A stretch of DNA of 5,528 bases from Planctomycetota bacterium (GTDB lineage Bacteria > Planctomycetota > UBA11346). Under the pieces are notes generated by a model. The model made no database searches, had not been told where the DNA came from, and saw only the letters and a program-made list of their open reading frames with translations. Shown here piece after piece: positions 1 to 5,528 of the stretch. The stretch covers positions 1-5,528 of the forward strand of contig JAHEDF010000292.1 of assembly GCA_024641365.1 (NCBI GenBank), in the 5' to 3' direction. The position numbers were made by a program, and so were the translations under genes. Each line of letters starts with the position of its first letter. The stretch's first letter is position 1.

Positions 1-333
1 GCCGATGAACGACCTATTTCTATTTACAGTTCTGGAAGTCGATTAGCGCAACAATTATTATTTCGTCACAGCATTGTTGGCGATTTAACAAAATATATTG
101 CTGGTTATTATGATACCACAACCGGACCGAAACGAGAAGCGGACAGCTACAAAGCGATTAGTGAAGCATGGGGAATTGCTCCCGCTAAAATTACATTTTG
201 TACTGATCAACCAGCAGAAGCCGATGCAGCACGCGCAGCAGGATTACAGGCCATAGTTATTATGCGTCCTGGCAATGCTCCCCTGCCTGCTCAATTACCA
301 CATCCTGTTCATGCTGATTTGACCCGCATTTAA
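1..333 (+). CDS. mtnC: Enolase-phosphatase E1 (MtnC), C-terminal part, 5' end outside window
   Basis: The reading frame is open from base 1 to a TAA at 331-333, giving 110 residues. MtnC is a cytoplasmic HAD-superfamily enzyme of the methionine salvage pathway. It enolises and dephosphorylates 2,3-diketo-5-methylthiopentyl-1-phosphate to the acireductone. Visible family signatures, numbered from the first residue seen, are YSSGS at 9-13 (HAD motif II), GDL at 27-29, the GYYDTTTGPKREADSY stretch at 35-50 containing the motif III lysine (K44), and FCTD at 66-69 followed by AEADAARAAG (motif IV, D69). The family is usually about 225-230 residues, so roughly the N-terminal half, with the nucleophile aspartate motif, lies to the left. 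Motif IV reads CTDQPAEAD, where the family usually has a form like LSDxxxELD; the key aspartate is kept. The gene ends 28 bases before trmL on the same strand, which suggests co-transcription. The identification is by recalled family pattern and the fit is close. Confidence 0.9.
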   Translation, partial: ADERPISIYSSGSRLAQQLLFRHSIVGDLTKYIAGYYDTTTGPKREADSYKAISEAWGIAPAKITFCTDQPAEADAARAAGLQAIVIMRPGNAPLPAQLPHPVHADLTRI

Positions 334-336
334 TAA

Positions 337-360
337 TTCTCATTTTTAATAGTTCTCATT
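337..360 (+). repeat. Short direct repeat just before trmL start
   Basis: The octamer TTCTCATT occurs at 337-344 and again at 353-360, exactly 16 bases apart, and fills most of the 28-base gap between the mtnC-like stop and the trmL ATG. The gap is AT-rich and has no Shine-Dalgarno-like purine run. The repeat may be a small slippage duplication. It could also matter for translation initiation, since trmL would have to start without a clear ribosome binding site or by coupling to the upstream gene. No function can be assigned. Confidence 0.35.
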
Positions 361-361
361 A

Positions 362-838
362 ATGCATATCGCCCTCTATCAACCGCAAATTCCAGGAAAC
401 ACCGGCAATATTGGTCGCCTCTGTGTTGGTATGCATACAACTTTACATATTATCGGTCCATGTGCATTTGATTTTAGTGAAAAAGCATTGCGGCGGGCTG
501 GTTTAGATTATTGGCCAAATTTAAAGTGGCATTTATATGACAATCCAGATGCGTTTTTATCATGGTTAGGAACGCGGCAGCCGTGGTTAATTTCTAAATT
601 TGGACTTCAGTGTTATCATAAAACCACATTTCAAGCTGATGACGTCATCATTATGGGTAATGAGGTCCGTGGATTACCGCCAGAATGGCACCAACGGTGG
701 CCACAACGCATCATCGCGATTCCCATATTAGGACCTGTTCGCTCTTACAATCTGGCAAATGCGACTGCGATGGTGCTGTCCTATGCGCAATCCCAGACAG
801 GTGGATTCGATGATTTCATATCTGTGAAACGGCCTTGA
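362..838 (+). CDS. trmL: tRNA (cytidine/uridine-34 2'-O)-methyltransferase TrmL (SPOUT family)
   Basis: This gene encodes 158 residues, matching the usual TrmL length of about 155-160. TrmL is a dimeric cytoplasmic SPOUT enzyme that uses S-adenosylmethionine to methylate the ribose 2'-OH of the wobble nucleotide (C34 or cmnm5U34) in tRNA-Leu isoacceptors. Recognisable motifs are the N-terminal strand plus NTGNIGRLC (residues 13-21), RRAGLDYW (44-51), MGNEVRGLP (98-106; G99, E101 and G104 form part of the trefoil-knot cofactor site) and the IPILGPVRSYNLANA block (120-134; N130 and N133), which closes the knot. The start is set by alignment to the E. coli protein, whose N-terminus has the same IxLYxPxIPxNTGNIxRLC pattern. 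No Shine-Dalgarno sequence precedes the ATG. The gene follows the mtnC-like gene by 28 bases, so translation may depend on read-through from an operon. No damaged motif is seen. A generic TrmH-family member is less likely because the length and the missing N-terminal substrate domain fit TrmL. Confidence 0.93.
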   Translation: MHIALYQPQIPGNTGNIGRLCVGMHTTLHIIGPCAFDFSEKALRRAGLDYWPNLKWHLYDNPDAFLSWLGTRQPWLISKFGLQCYHKTTFQADDVIIMGNEVRGLPPEWHQRWPQRIIAIPILGPVRSYNLANATAMVLSYAQSQTGGFDDFISVKRP

Positions 839-956
839 AGAGACTAGAGCAATAAAATGACAGCCAATTTGTATTCAAATGATCCAAAATATGAATGTAA
901 TCGCGCCATCTTTGCTTCGTTTGCAACACATTCATGGACTAAAACCGGTGCAGTGC

Positions 957-985
957 TTGGCATTTTAAGAATTGCAATGCATACT
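957..985 (+). promoter_or_regulatory. Possible sigma70-type promoter for the hybrid kinase gene
   Basis: TTGGCA at 957-962 matches five of six bases of the -35 consensus. After a 17-base spacer, CATACT at 980-985 matches four of six of the -10 consensus. Transcription would begin around 991-993, only a few bases before the ATG at 997, giving a nearly leaderless message. That fits the absence of any Shine-Dalgarno sequence before this ATG. The spacer contains the palindrome ATTGCAAT (971-978), which could be incidental. This is a pattern match only, and such hexamers occur by chance in AT-rich DNA. Confidence 0.35.
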
Positions 986-996
986 GCCGCTCCCCA

Positions 997-3687
997 ATGT
1001 TCTCAAATAACGACAAAACATTTATACATACGATAATTAAGCACCTCATTATAGTTGCGTGCTCGGTCCTCTGTGCTGTTGCACCAAGCGCTGAAGTTGA
1101 ACGCGTCACATTACAACTAAAATACTTTCACCAATTTCAATTCGCCGGGTATTACGCCGCCGACTTATGTGGTTTCTACGCTGATAATGGCTTAAAAGTA
1201 GAAATTAAAGAGCTTGTTCCTGGGATGATCGTTGAAAATGAATTAACTGAAGGGCGCGCAGAATTTGCAACATTTAATGCGCAAATATTGCCACGGTGGG
1301 CAGATGGCTCTGATTTATTTTTAATGGCATTTATTCATCAGAAAAACCCACATGTGCTCATGGTTCACCACAACAGTCCATTTCATGCTATTAATGACAT
1401 ACTCTCTGTTCCCAAGGAACGCTTAGTTGGTCCCATTACGGATAATGAAATTGATATTGCCGTCGCGCTCAAAAAGTTAGGGCACAATATCAATGATTTT
1501 TTTCCGCGAAAAAAGAATGCTGACGATTTACTGCGCTTTATTAAAGGTGAACTGCTTGTTTATCCCGGATTTATTTCCAATGAGCCTATTCGCATACGCA
1601 ATGCAGGAATTGAAGTTAGAACACTGACAATATTACCTCGCACTACTATAATTCCCGGCGATTCCCTTATCTGTAGCGGAAAATTATGGCGTAAGAATCC
1701 AGATTTGGTGAAACGTTTTCGGGAGGCCAGTTTACGAGGCTGGGAATACGCCCTAAGCCATCCACAGGAAATTATTGATCATATATTAGTTAGTCGCATA
1801 AGTAGTCATCTTCCACAAAACCGCGCTCATCTTACCCAAGAAGCTATTATCACCACAGAATTAATTGACGCGGATCGCTTTCCATTAGGCCATATAAACA
1901 TAGACCGCCTGGAAAATATCGCTAAATTACTAAATGAGGCCGGTTTGCCCGGAGCAGTAAAAAGTGACCTCATTTTTGCTCCAACAAATCCTATGACAAA
2001 TGTGCTGACTTACTTTGGCATCCTTTTAGTGGCAATCGCATTTTGTTTTATATTACTTGCACTATTCACTCGCCGACAACATCTTTCTCTGACAGAAAGT
2101 AAAGTTCATTATCAAAATCTCGTTGATACGGCCGATGGCTTTTTTGCATTTCGAGCACATTTACTGTCAAACGAGAAATTACGCATTGAAACAGCCAGTC
2201 GGTCTATAGAGCAAATTCTCGGCTTTCCTTTAGCTACCTATAAATCAAATCCTGATTTTTTCCTTGAGCAAATAATTCATGAGGACCGACAGGTATTGAT
2301 TGATCATTTTAAGGCACTTCTCAATGAGCGACAGGGACGAATACGTCTTCGTATCCGCGTGAATAATCCGCAACATGCTACCCCGCGTAACATTCTGCTT
2401 AATGCAACGGCAATGAAAACGACCGATGGATTATCACTTGATGGTATTTGCTTAGACTTCACCAGTGAATCAATGGCGGAACAAGAACGTGCCACATTGC
2501 AAACCCAATTAGAAAACTCACAACGTAATGAAAGTTTGGGATTATTAGCCAGTGGAGTTGCCCATGACTTTAATAACATATTAAGTGCCATTCGTGGCAA
2601 TGCCGAACTCATTTCAAAACAAGTTCCCGTCACCCAACAGCATCGTATGGATAGACTGTTTCAGGCCGTTGATCGGGCATCGGGATTAGTCCGACAAATT
2701 TTAGCTTACTCCGGACGTGGACGAATTGAAAGCAAACCTTTATTTCTCGCAGATGAGCTGATTCAAATTGATGAGTTACTAAAGCACGCATTGCCCGAAA
2801 ATGTAACCACTGATTTACATGTCGAAGATAATTTGCAGCCAGTGATGTTCGATCCAGCGCAATTTCAACAAGTAGCAGTGAATTTAATTGTCAACGCCGC
2901 AGAAAGTTATGAGGGACGATCTGGATCTGTACGGGTTATGCTTGATAAGTTTCAAGACTATATTCGATTACGTGTTATTGATCGTGGTTGCGGTATGGAT
3001 GAGCATACCAAAGCTCGTATATTTGACCCATATTATACTACCAAAAATCATGGACATGGATTAGGTCTCGCAGCAGTACAGGGCATCATCGCTGGGGTGC
3101 ATGGATCAATTACATGTGAATCCGAACGTGGCAAAGGCACCACATTTACCTTATTATTCACACCTTGTGAATCTAATATCAGTACACGTATTGTCTCGCC
3201 GACTACCTCTATCATAGATGGCAGGCAACATGTGTTGGTTTGTGATGATGATGAACTCGTGCGTGAAATCACCACGCAGATCCTTGAAAATTTAGGGTAT
3301 TCTTGCCTTCAGGCCAGTGGTGGGCGTGAATGTTTAGAAATTATTCAAAACAAACGTTCGCGTATTTGTCTTTTGATTTTGGATTGTCGCATGTCAGACA
3401 TGGATGGCATTTCTGTATTAAAAGCCATTCGTGAAAAAGGCGATCGTTTGCATGTGTTATTAGTTAGCGGAATGATCAATGTTGATGCGGTTGGATTGCA
3501 TTTGCGTGATGGTCGTACCCGGTTTCTTTCTAAGCCATTTAGCCAATCACAAATATCCAATATGCTTGAAGTAATATTTGGATCACAAAGTAAACGCAAG
3601 CAACTCGACGATTCGTCGCGAACTGCAATTATGATCGCTGACGTAATTCGACAACGTCAAGAAGATAATAACCGTTTAGATTCGTAA
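997..3687 (+). CDS. Hybrid sensor histidine kinase with periplasmic NMT1/THI5-like domain, PAS and receiver
   Basis: This 896-residue protein is probably inner-membrane. Residues 1-33 form a signal-anchor or signal peptide (basic start, hydrophobic 17-29). Residues 34-336 resemble NMT1/THI5-type substrate-binding proteins: LKYFHQFQFAGYYAADLCGFY near 41-61, and KNPDLVKRFREASLRGWEYALSHP at 233-256. A transmembrane helix spans about 338-358. A PAS-like domain follows (about 367-489), then a short coiled linker (491-510). The kinase core is HPK4-like: H-box with phospho-acceptor H523 (AHDFNN), N-box N629/N633, G1 D662-G666, F-box FDPYYTTK, G2 GHGLGL (686-691) and G3 GKGTTF. The C-terminal receiver has the acidic pocket D750-D752, phospho-acceptor D796, S824 and K846. 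All catalytic residues are present, so it should be active. By domain logic it binds a small periplasmic ligand (perhaps pyrimidine- or amine-like, not determinable here) and passes phosphate H523 to D796, then to an unlinked partner. No His-phosphotransfer domain or response regulator is adjacent. ATG 997 is the only sensible start: the frame opens at 943 and the next Met is residue 77. It lacks a Shine-Dalgarno. Confidence 0.92.
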   Translation: MFSNNDKTFIHTIIKHLIIVACSVLCAVAPSAEVERVTLQLKYFHQFQFAGYYAADLCGFYADNGLKVEIKELVPGMIVENELTEGRAEFATFNAQILPRWADGSDLFLMAFIHQKNPHVLMVHHNSPFHAINDILSVPKERLVGPITDNEIDIAVALKKLGHNINDFFPRKKNADDLLRFIKGELLVYPGFISNEPIRIRNAGIEVRTLTILPRTTIIPGDSLICSGKLWRKNPDLVKRFREASLRGWEYALSHPQEIIDHILVSRISSHLPQNRAHLTQEAIITTELIDADRFPLGHINIDRLENIAKLLNEAGLPGAVKSDLIFAPTNPMTNVLTYFGILLVAIAFCFILLALFTRRQHLSLTESKVHYQNLVDTADGFFAFRAHLLSNEKLRIETASRSIEQILGFPLATYKSNPDFFLEQIIHEDRQVLIDHFKALLNERQGRIRLRIRVNNPQHATPRNILLNATAMKTTDGLSLDGICLDFTSESMAEQERATLQTQLENSQRNESLGLLASGVAHDFNNILSAIRGNAELISKQVPVTQQHRMDRLFQAVDRASGLVRQILAYSGRGRIESKPLFLADELIQIDELLKHALPENVTTDLHVEDNLQPVMFDPAQFQQVAVNLIVNAAESYEGRSGSVRVMLDKFQDYIRLRVIDRGCGMDEHTKARIFDPYYTTKNHGHGLGLAAVQGIIAGVHGSITCESERGKGTTFTLLFTPCESNISTRIVSPTTSIIDGRQHVLVCDDDELVREITTQILENLGYSCLQASGGRECLEIIQNKRSRICLLILDCRMSDMDGISVLKAIREKGDRLHVLLVSGMINVDAVGLHLRDGRTRFLSKPFSQSQISNMLEVIFGSQSKRKQLDDSSRTAIMIADVIRQRQEDNNRLDS

Positions 3688-3705
3688 ACGAGTCGCGGGA
3701 ATTAT

Positions 3706-4893
3706 TTACTGAATACCGCCCTTGCTACGTAAATAACTAGTAAGTTGTAGGTGTCCGCAATTTGCGGACACCGCTAACGGTGTCCATCCATTACTCGCCT
3801 TACAATTAATATCTGCGCCAGCATCTAACAAACATGCTAACATCGTTTGTTTGCCTTTATTAGCAGCCAAATGTAACGGTGTCCACCCGGCTGTGTTGGG
3901 CTGATTCAACATCGCCCCCATACCAATTAATGCTACGAGCATGTCCGGCGTATAGAGTTCTGATGCGACATGCACGGCTGTGTTGCCATCATTATCTTTC
4001 GCTGACAAATTCGCACCTTTTGCAAAGAGCAATTTAGCCACGGCAACATGGCCGCGTTTAGCCGCCAAATGTAATGGGGTCATGCCGTCTTTTGCGTGCG
4101 CGTTGACGTCCGCCCCTTTCTCTAATAACAGACTGACAAGCTCTAATTTTCCAACAAATGCGGCTGAATGTAATTGCGTCCAATCTAAACTATCACGTTT
4201 ATTAATGTCGATACCATCAAGCGTTGATTCTGGTAAGTTAGGCGATGGTGAAGACGGCGGTATTGATAATTGAGGATTATGTATTGTGCGCGTTGTTGCA
4301 TCACGCCCTAAAGCCGCCAATAAATTGCGTAATTCTTGAGACGGTCGACTTACTTCATCTGACGATGGGACTTTAATGCCTAAGCGATCTAATTCTTTAC
4401 GTATTAAATGTTGGCATGAATTTAATTCATCTTCCTGATAACATTTAGACAGTTCGCTTACATCGAGTTGCGCGCGTAATTGTTGGCAATTCGACATTAA
4501 TTCAGAGATTCTTTCGTCGAAATCACGAAAGCGCGCATTATAAAATTGACATAATAATTTAGTCATTAATCGCAGTGTCTGTTGATCCAATCCGTGTTTT
4601 TCGCCCAATTGAGAGAGGCGGTCCGTAACGACAATCGCTGCTGCTAAATAATGTGGTCGTTCAAATTCTTTTTCATCATCACGGAAGTTTTCAAAGAAAT
4701 CCTTCCAGGCACTATAAACATGTTCGGCAACCGTGTTATCAATTGCAGAAGCGTTCTTACTGTTATTGTTGCTTTTTGTTTTTTCCTGAGCGTCATTACT
4801 AAATGGCACTACGGCATCATGCTCTGTTTGCTGTGCCGCTTGCGCTGCCTCACGCTGCAAACGAATCCATCGAGTCGTCAATTGCTGCGCCAT
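3706..4893 (-). CDS. Ankyrin-repeat protein with unrecognised helical N-terminal region
   Basis: This encodes 395 residues with no signal peptide or membrane segment, so it is probably cytoplasmic. The C-terminal 160 residues hold five ankyrin repeats with an exact 33-residue period: 236-268, 269-301, 302-334, 335-367 and a shortened 368-395. Repeats 2 and 4 carry the classic TPLHLAA core. Repeat 3 is degenerate (TAVHVAS, with the usual xGH turn replaced by LYTPD). Ankyrin stacks bind other proteins, and the partner is unknown. The N-terminal part contains a basic/Gln-rich start, an Asn/Ser/Lys-rich linker (about 36-52), a predicted helical region (55-135), a likely coiled coil with several cysteines (about 125-172), and a Pro/Ser linker (210-225). 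I recognise no family in it. The start is supported by a strong AGGAGG upstream. The gene converges with the kinase gene (18 bases between stops) and diverges from crcB. Adjacent repeats share DNA (3775-3789 versus 3874-3888, 99 bases apart, 14 of 15 identical; 3860-3876 versus 4058-4074, 198 apart, 16 of 17), consistent with internal duplication. Confidence 0.88.
   Translation of the reverse strand: MAQQLTTRWIRLQREAAQAAQQTEHDAVVPFSNDAQEKTKSNNNSKNASAIDNTVAEHVYSAWKDFFENFRDDEKEFERPHYLAAAIVVTDRLSQLGEKHGLDQQTLRLMTKLLCQFYNARFRDFDERISELMSNCQQLRAQLDVSELSKCYQEDELNSCQHLIRKELDRLGIKVPSSDEVSRPSQELRNLLAALGRDATTRTIHNPQLSIPPSSPSPNLPESTLDGIDINKRDSLDWTQLHSAAFVGKLELVSLLLEKGADVNAHAKDGMTPLHLAAKRGHVAVAKLLFAKGANLSAKDNDGNTAVHVASELYTPDMLVALIGMGAMLNQPNTAGWTPLHLAANKGKQTMLACLLDAGADINCKASNGWTPLAVSANCGHLQLTSYLRSKGGIQ
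3750..3772. repeat. Perfect 11+1+11 palindrome inside the ankyrin gene 3' end
   Basis: GGTGTCCGCAA (3750-3760), a single T (3761) and TTGCGGACACC (3762-3772) form a perfect inverted repeat. It lies in the last ankyrin repeat and encodes the VSANCGH part of that repeat on the minus strand. There is no T-run on either side in either direction, so it is not a standard intrinsic terminator. A one-base centre would force a few inner pairs open if it folded as RNA. It may be a binding site, a structure acting near the convergent gene ends, or chance. Confidence 0.7.
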
Positions 4894-4897
4894 TCCC

Positions 4898-4903
4898 CCT
4901 CCT
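4898..4903 (-). promoter_or_regulatory. Strong Shine-Dalgarno sequence for the ankyrin gene
   Basis: Read on the minus strand, GCGAGGAGGGGGA directly precedes the ATG at 4893-4891. It contains a full AGGAGG four bases from the start codon, extended by further G residues. This fixes the start of the ankyrin protein. It contrasts with trmL, the kinase gene and crcB, none of which has a recognisable ribosome binding site. Confidence 0.75.
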
Positions 4904-4938
4904 CGCGGTTCGCTTACTGTTACCTACACAACTTTTTT

Positions 4939-4952
4939 TGCCTTTAAAGGCA
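4939..4952. promoter_or_regulatory. 14-base palindrome in the ankyrin/crcB divergent intergenic region
   Basis: TGCCTTTAAAGGCA is a perfect palindrome lying 46 bases upstream of the ankyrin start and 61 bases upstream of the crcB start. A run of seven T (4933-4939) adjoins its left side on the plus strand. The T-run is on the wrong side for an intrinsic terminator in either direction, so a protein-binding operator between two divergent genes is the more natural reading. No clear -35/-10 pairs could be fixed around it. The rest of the 119-base region shows nothing resembling the conserved core of the fluoride (crcB-motif) riboswitch. Confidence 0.35.
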
Positions 4953-5012
4953 CCGTTGCTTGGCCACATCCTGTCGTTGTACCACCGTACGCTAGTGCTT
5001 ACCGTCACGACT

Positions 5013-5405
5013 ATGACCACCGCATTGACTTACCTCCTGATAGGAGCTGGCAGCGCTTTCGGCGGCATGTTACGACATGCGCTTAATTCGTGCTTTACCA
5101 CTGGACCCGCTGAATCCTTTCCGTGGGGAATTGTGACCGTCAATATTATTGGTTGTTTGTTGATGGGTATTGCGTTTGCCGCTATTGATCGAACGCCAGT
5201 AAAGTTTTTCATAATGACTGGTGTACTAGGTGGATTTACTACATTTTCGGCTTTTAGTGTCATCACATTAGAATTAACGCAAAGTGGACGGTGGGATTTA
5301 GCAGCAGCCTATATTGCGACATCGGTTGTTGGTTGTCTCGTTGCCGTAACCATTGGCTTTTACATTACCACATCCGTATTCGGCTCCACGACAACACCGT
5401 CTTAA
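5013..5405 (+). CDS. crcB: Fluoride-selective ion channel CrcB/Fluc
   Basis: This gene encodes 130 residues, the normal size for a single-domain Fluc subunit. Two copies form an antiparallel inner-membrane dimer that lets fluoride leave the cell. Family motifs are GAGSAFGGMLRH (residues 11-22, with conserved R21), FPWGIVTVNIIGCLLMG (36-52, with pore-lining N44) and TGVLGGFTTFSAFS (69-82, with pore phenylalanines F78 and F81 and the central Na+-site segment around 73-78). Four hydrophobic helices are evident at about 3-25, 37-58, 62-86 and 95-120. The frame stays open upstream to an ATG at 4803, but that extension would overlap the start of the divergent ankyrin gene and adds residues unlike the family, so ATG 5013 is chosen. 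GTG 4995 is a possible alternative giving six more residues. No Shine-Dalgarno precedes either. No partner crcB copy or riboswitch is seen. A GC-rich structured element begins five bases after the stop. Confidence 0.93.
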   Translation: MTTALTYLLIGAGSAFGGMLRHALNSCFTTGPAESFPWGIVTVNIIGCLLMGIAFAAIDRTPVKFFIMTGVLGGFTTFSAFSVITLELTQSGRWDLAAAYIATSVVGCLVAVTIGFYITTSVFGSTTTPS

Positions 5406-5409
5406 ATTA

Positions 5410-5528
5410 GAACTCATCCCAAAAATACTGGCGAGAGCAACGAAGCGGATCGGGCGCATCCACCTAGGCGACAAAACTGAAGGAATAGCAGACCTATTTC
5501 GAGGTTTTGGCAACGACGGTGGGGCGTC
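5410..5528. repeat. Structured palindromic element, probably the left part of a repeat or MITE-like unit, cut by window end
   Basis: This segment has no credible gene and is visibly GC-richer than its surroundings. It folds into nested stems. Inner stem: 5472-5478 (CAAAACT) with 5503-5509 (GGTTTTG), then a GAA/GA internal loop (5479-5481, 5501-5502), then 5482-5488 (GGAATAG) with 5494-5500 (CTATTTC), closing on a five-base loop CAGAC (5489-5493). Outer stem: 5453-5464 (GGCGCATCCACC) with 5518-5528 (GGTGGGGCGTC), with one bulged A at 5458 and two G-T pairs. The outer stem is still pairing when the window stops. By symmetry, 5410-5452 (starting GAACTCATCCC) should pair with sequence beyond 5528, giving a palindrome of roughly 160 bases. 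It might be a non-autonomous mobile element, an extragenic palindromic repeat, or the end of an insertion sequence. It could also help end crcB transcription. No target-site duplication can be checked from here. Confidence 0.6.

Noticed and set aside
867..880. ATTTG-TATT-CAAAT inverted repeat after trmL
   Set aside because: Five-base AT-rich arms are common by chance, and no T-run follows to make a terminator.
857..1036. A 59-codon ATG frame in the gap before the kinase gene, overlapping its first 40 bases
   Set aside because: No recognisable family, no convincing ribosome binding site, and it overlaps a well-supported gene start. It is within the length expected by chance in a 158-base gap plus overlap.
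3673..3690. Short inverted repeat CGTTTA...TAAACG at the kinase stop codon, considered as a terminator
   Set aside because: The stem is only six mostly A-T pairs with no T-run after it, too weak to call. No intrinsic terminator is evident between the convergent genes.
3980..4273. Plus-strand open frame antisense to the ankyrin repeats
   Set aside because: It is a shadow of the ankyrin coding frame, with no family resemblance or start signal.
4933..4952. T-run plus TGCCTTTAAAGGCA considered as an intrinsic terminator
   Set aside because: The T-run precedes the palindrome on the plus strand, and on the minus strand the run following it is A. Neither orientation has the hairpin-then-U order, and no gene ends here.
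4803..5012. N-terminal extension of the crcB frame to an upstream ATG
   Set aside because: The added 70 residues overlap the divergent ankyrin gene start with its strong Shine-Dalgarno and are not part of the Fluc family. ATG 5013 gives the standard 130-residue length.
5298..5513. Minus-strand open frame across the crcB end and the structured element
   Set aside because: It is antisense to crcB and crosses the hairpin element. The translation is Arg/Cys/Asn-rich and resembles nothing known.

Overview
The window looks like a piece of a gammaproteobacterial chromosome of moderate to low GC. The tRNA methyltransferase and the enolase-phosphatase resemble gammaproteobacterial versions, and the sensor kinase has a layout (periplasmic NMT1-like domain, PAS, HPK4-like kinase core, receiver) often seen in that class. 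No rRNA, tRNA, CRISPR array or intact transposase gene is visible. A genus cannot be assigned from the sequence alone.

Layout, left to right. (1) Positions 1-333, plus strand: the C-terminal half of an MtnC-type enolase-phosphatase (methionine salvage), cut by the window edge. (2) 362-838, plus: trmL, a SPOUT-fold tRNA 2'-O-methyltransferase, 28 bases after the mtnC-like gene and probably in the same transcript. (3) 839-996: a 158-base gap with a plausible promoter lying almost on top of the next start codon. (4) 997-3687, plus: a large membrane-bound hybrid histidine kinase whose sensor is an NMT1/THI5-like periplasmic binding domain. (5) 3706-4893, minus: an ankyrin-repeat protein with an unrecognised helical N-terminal half, converging on the kinase gene with only 18 bases between the stop codons. 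(6) 4894-5012: a divergent intergenic region with a 14-base palindrome. (7) 5013-5405, plus: crcB/fluC, a small four-helix fluoride channel. (8) 5406-5528: no gene. It holds a GC-richer segment that folds into a nested stem-loop and is cut by the window end. It is probably the left part of a mobile or repetitive palindromic element.

The genes do not form one pathway. The first two are housekeeping genes, crcB is a stand-alone fluoride-resistance gene, and the kinase and ankyrin protein are accessory. The kinase has no separate response regulator beside it, so its output partner must be elsewhere. The most unusual features are the structured element at the right edge, the kinase with its binding-protein-like sensor, the undescribed N-terminal half of the ankyrin protein, and a perfect 11+1+11 palindrome near the 3' end of the ankyrin gene. 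I see no convincing multi-gene novel system here.
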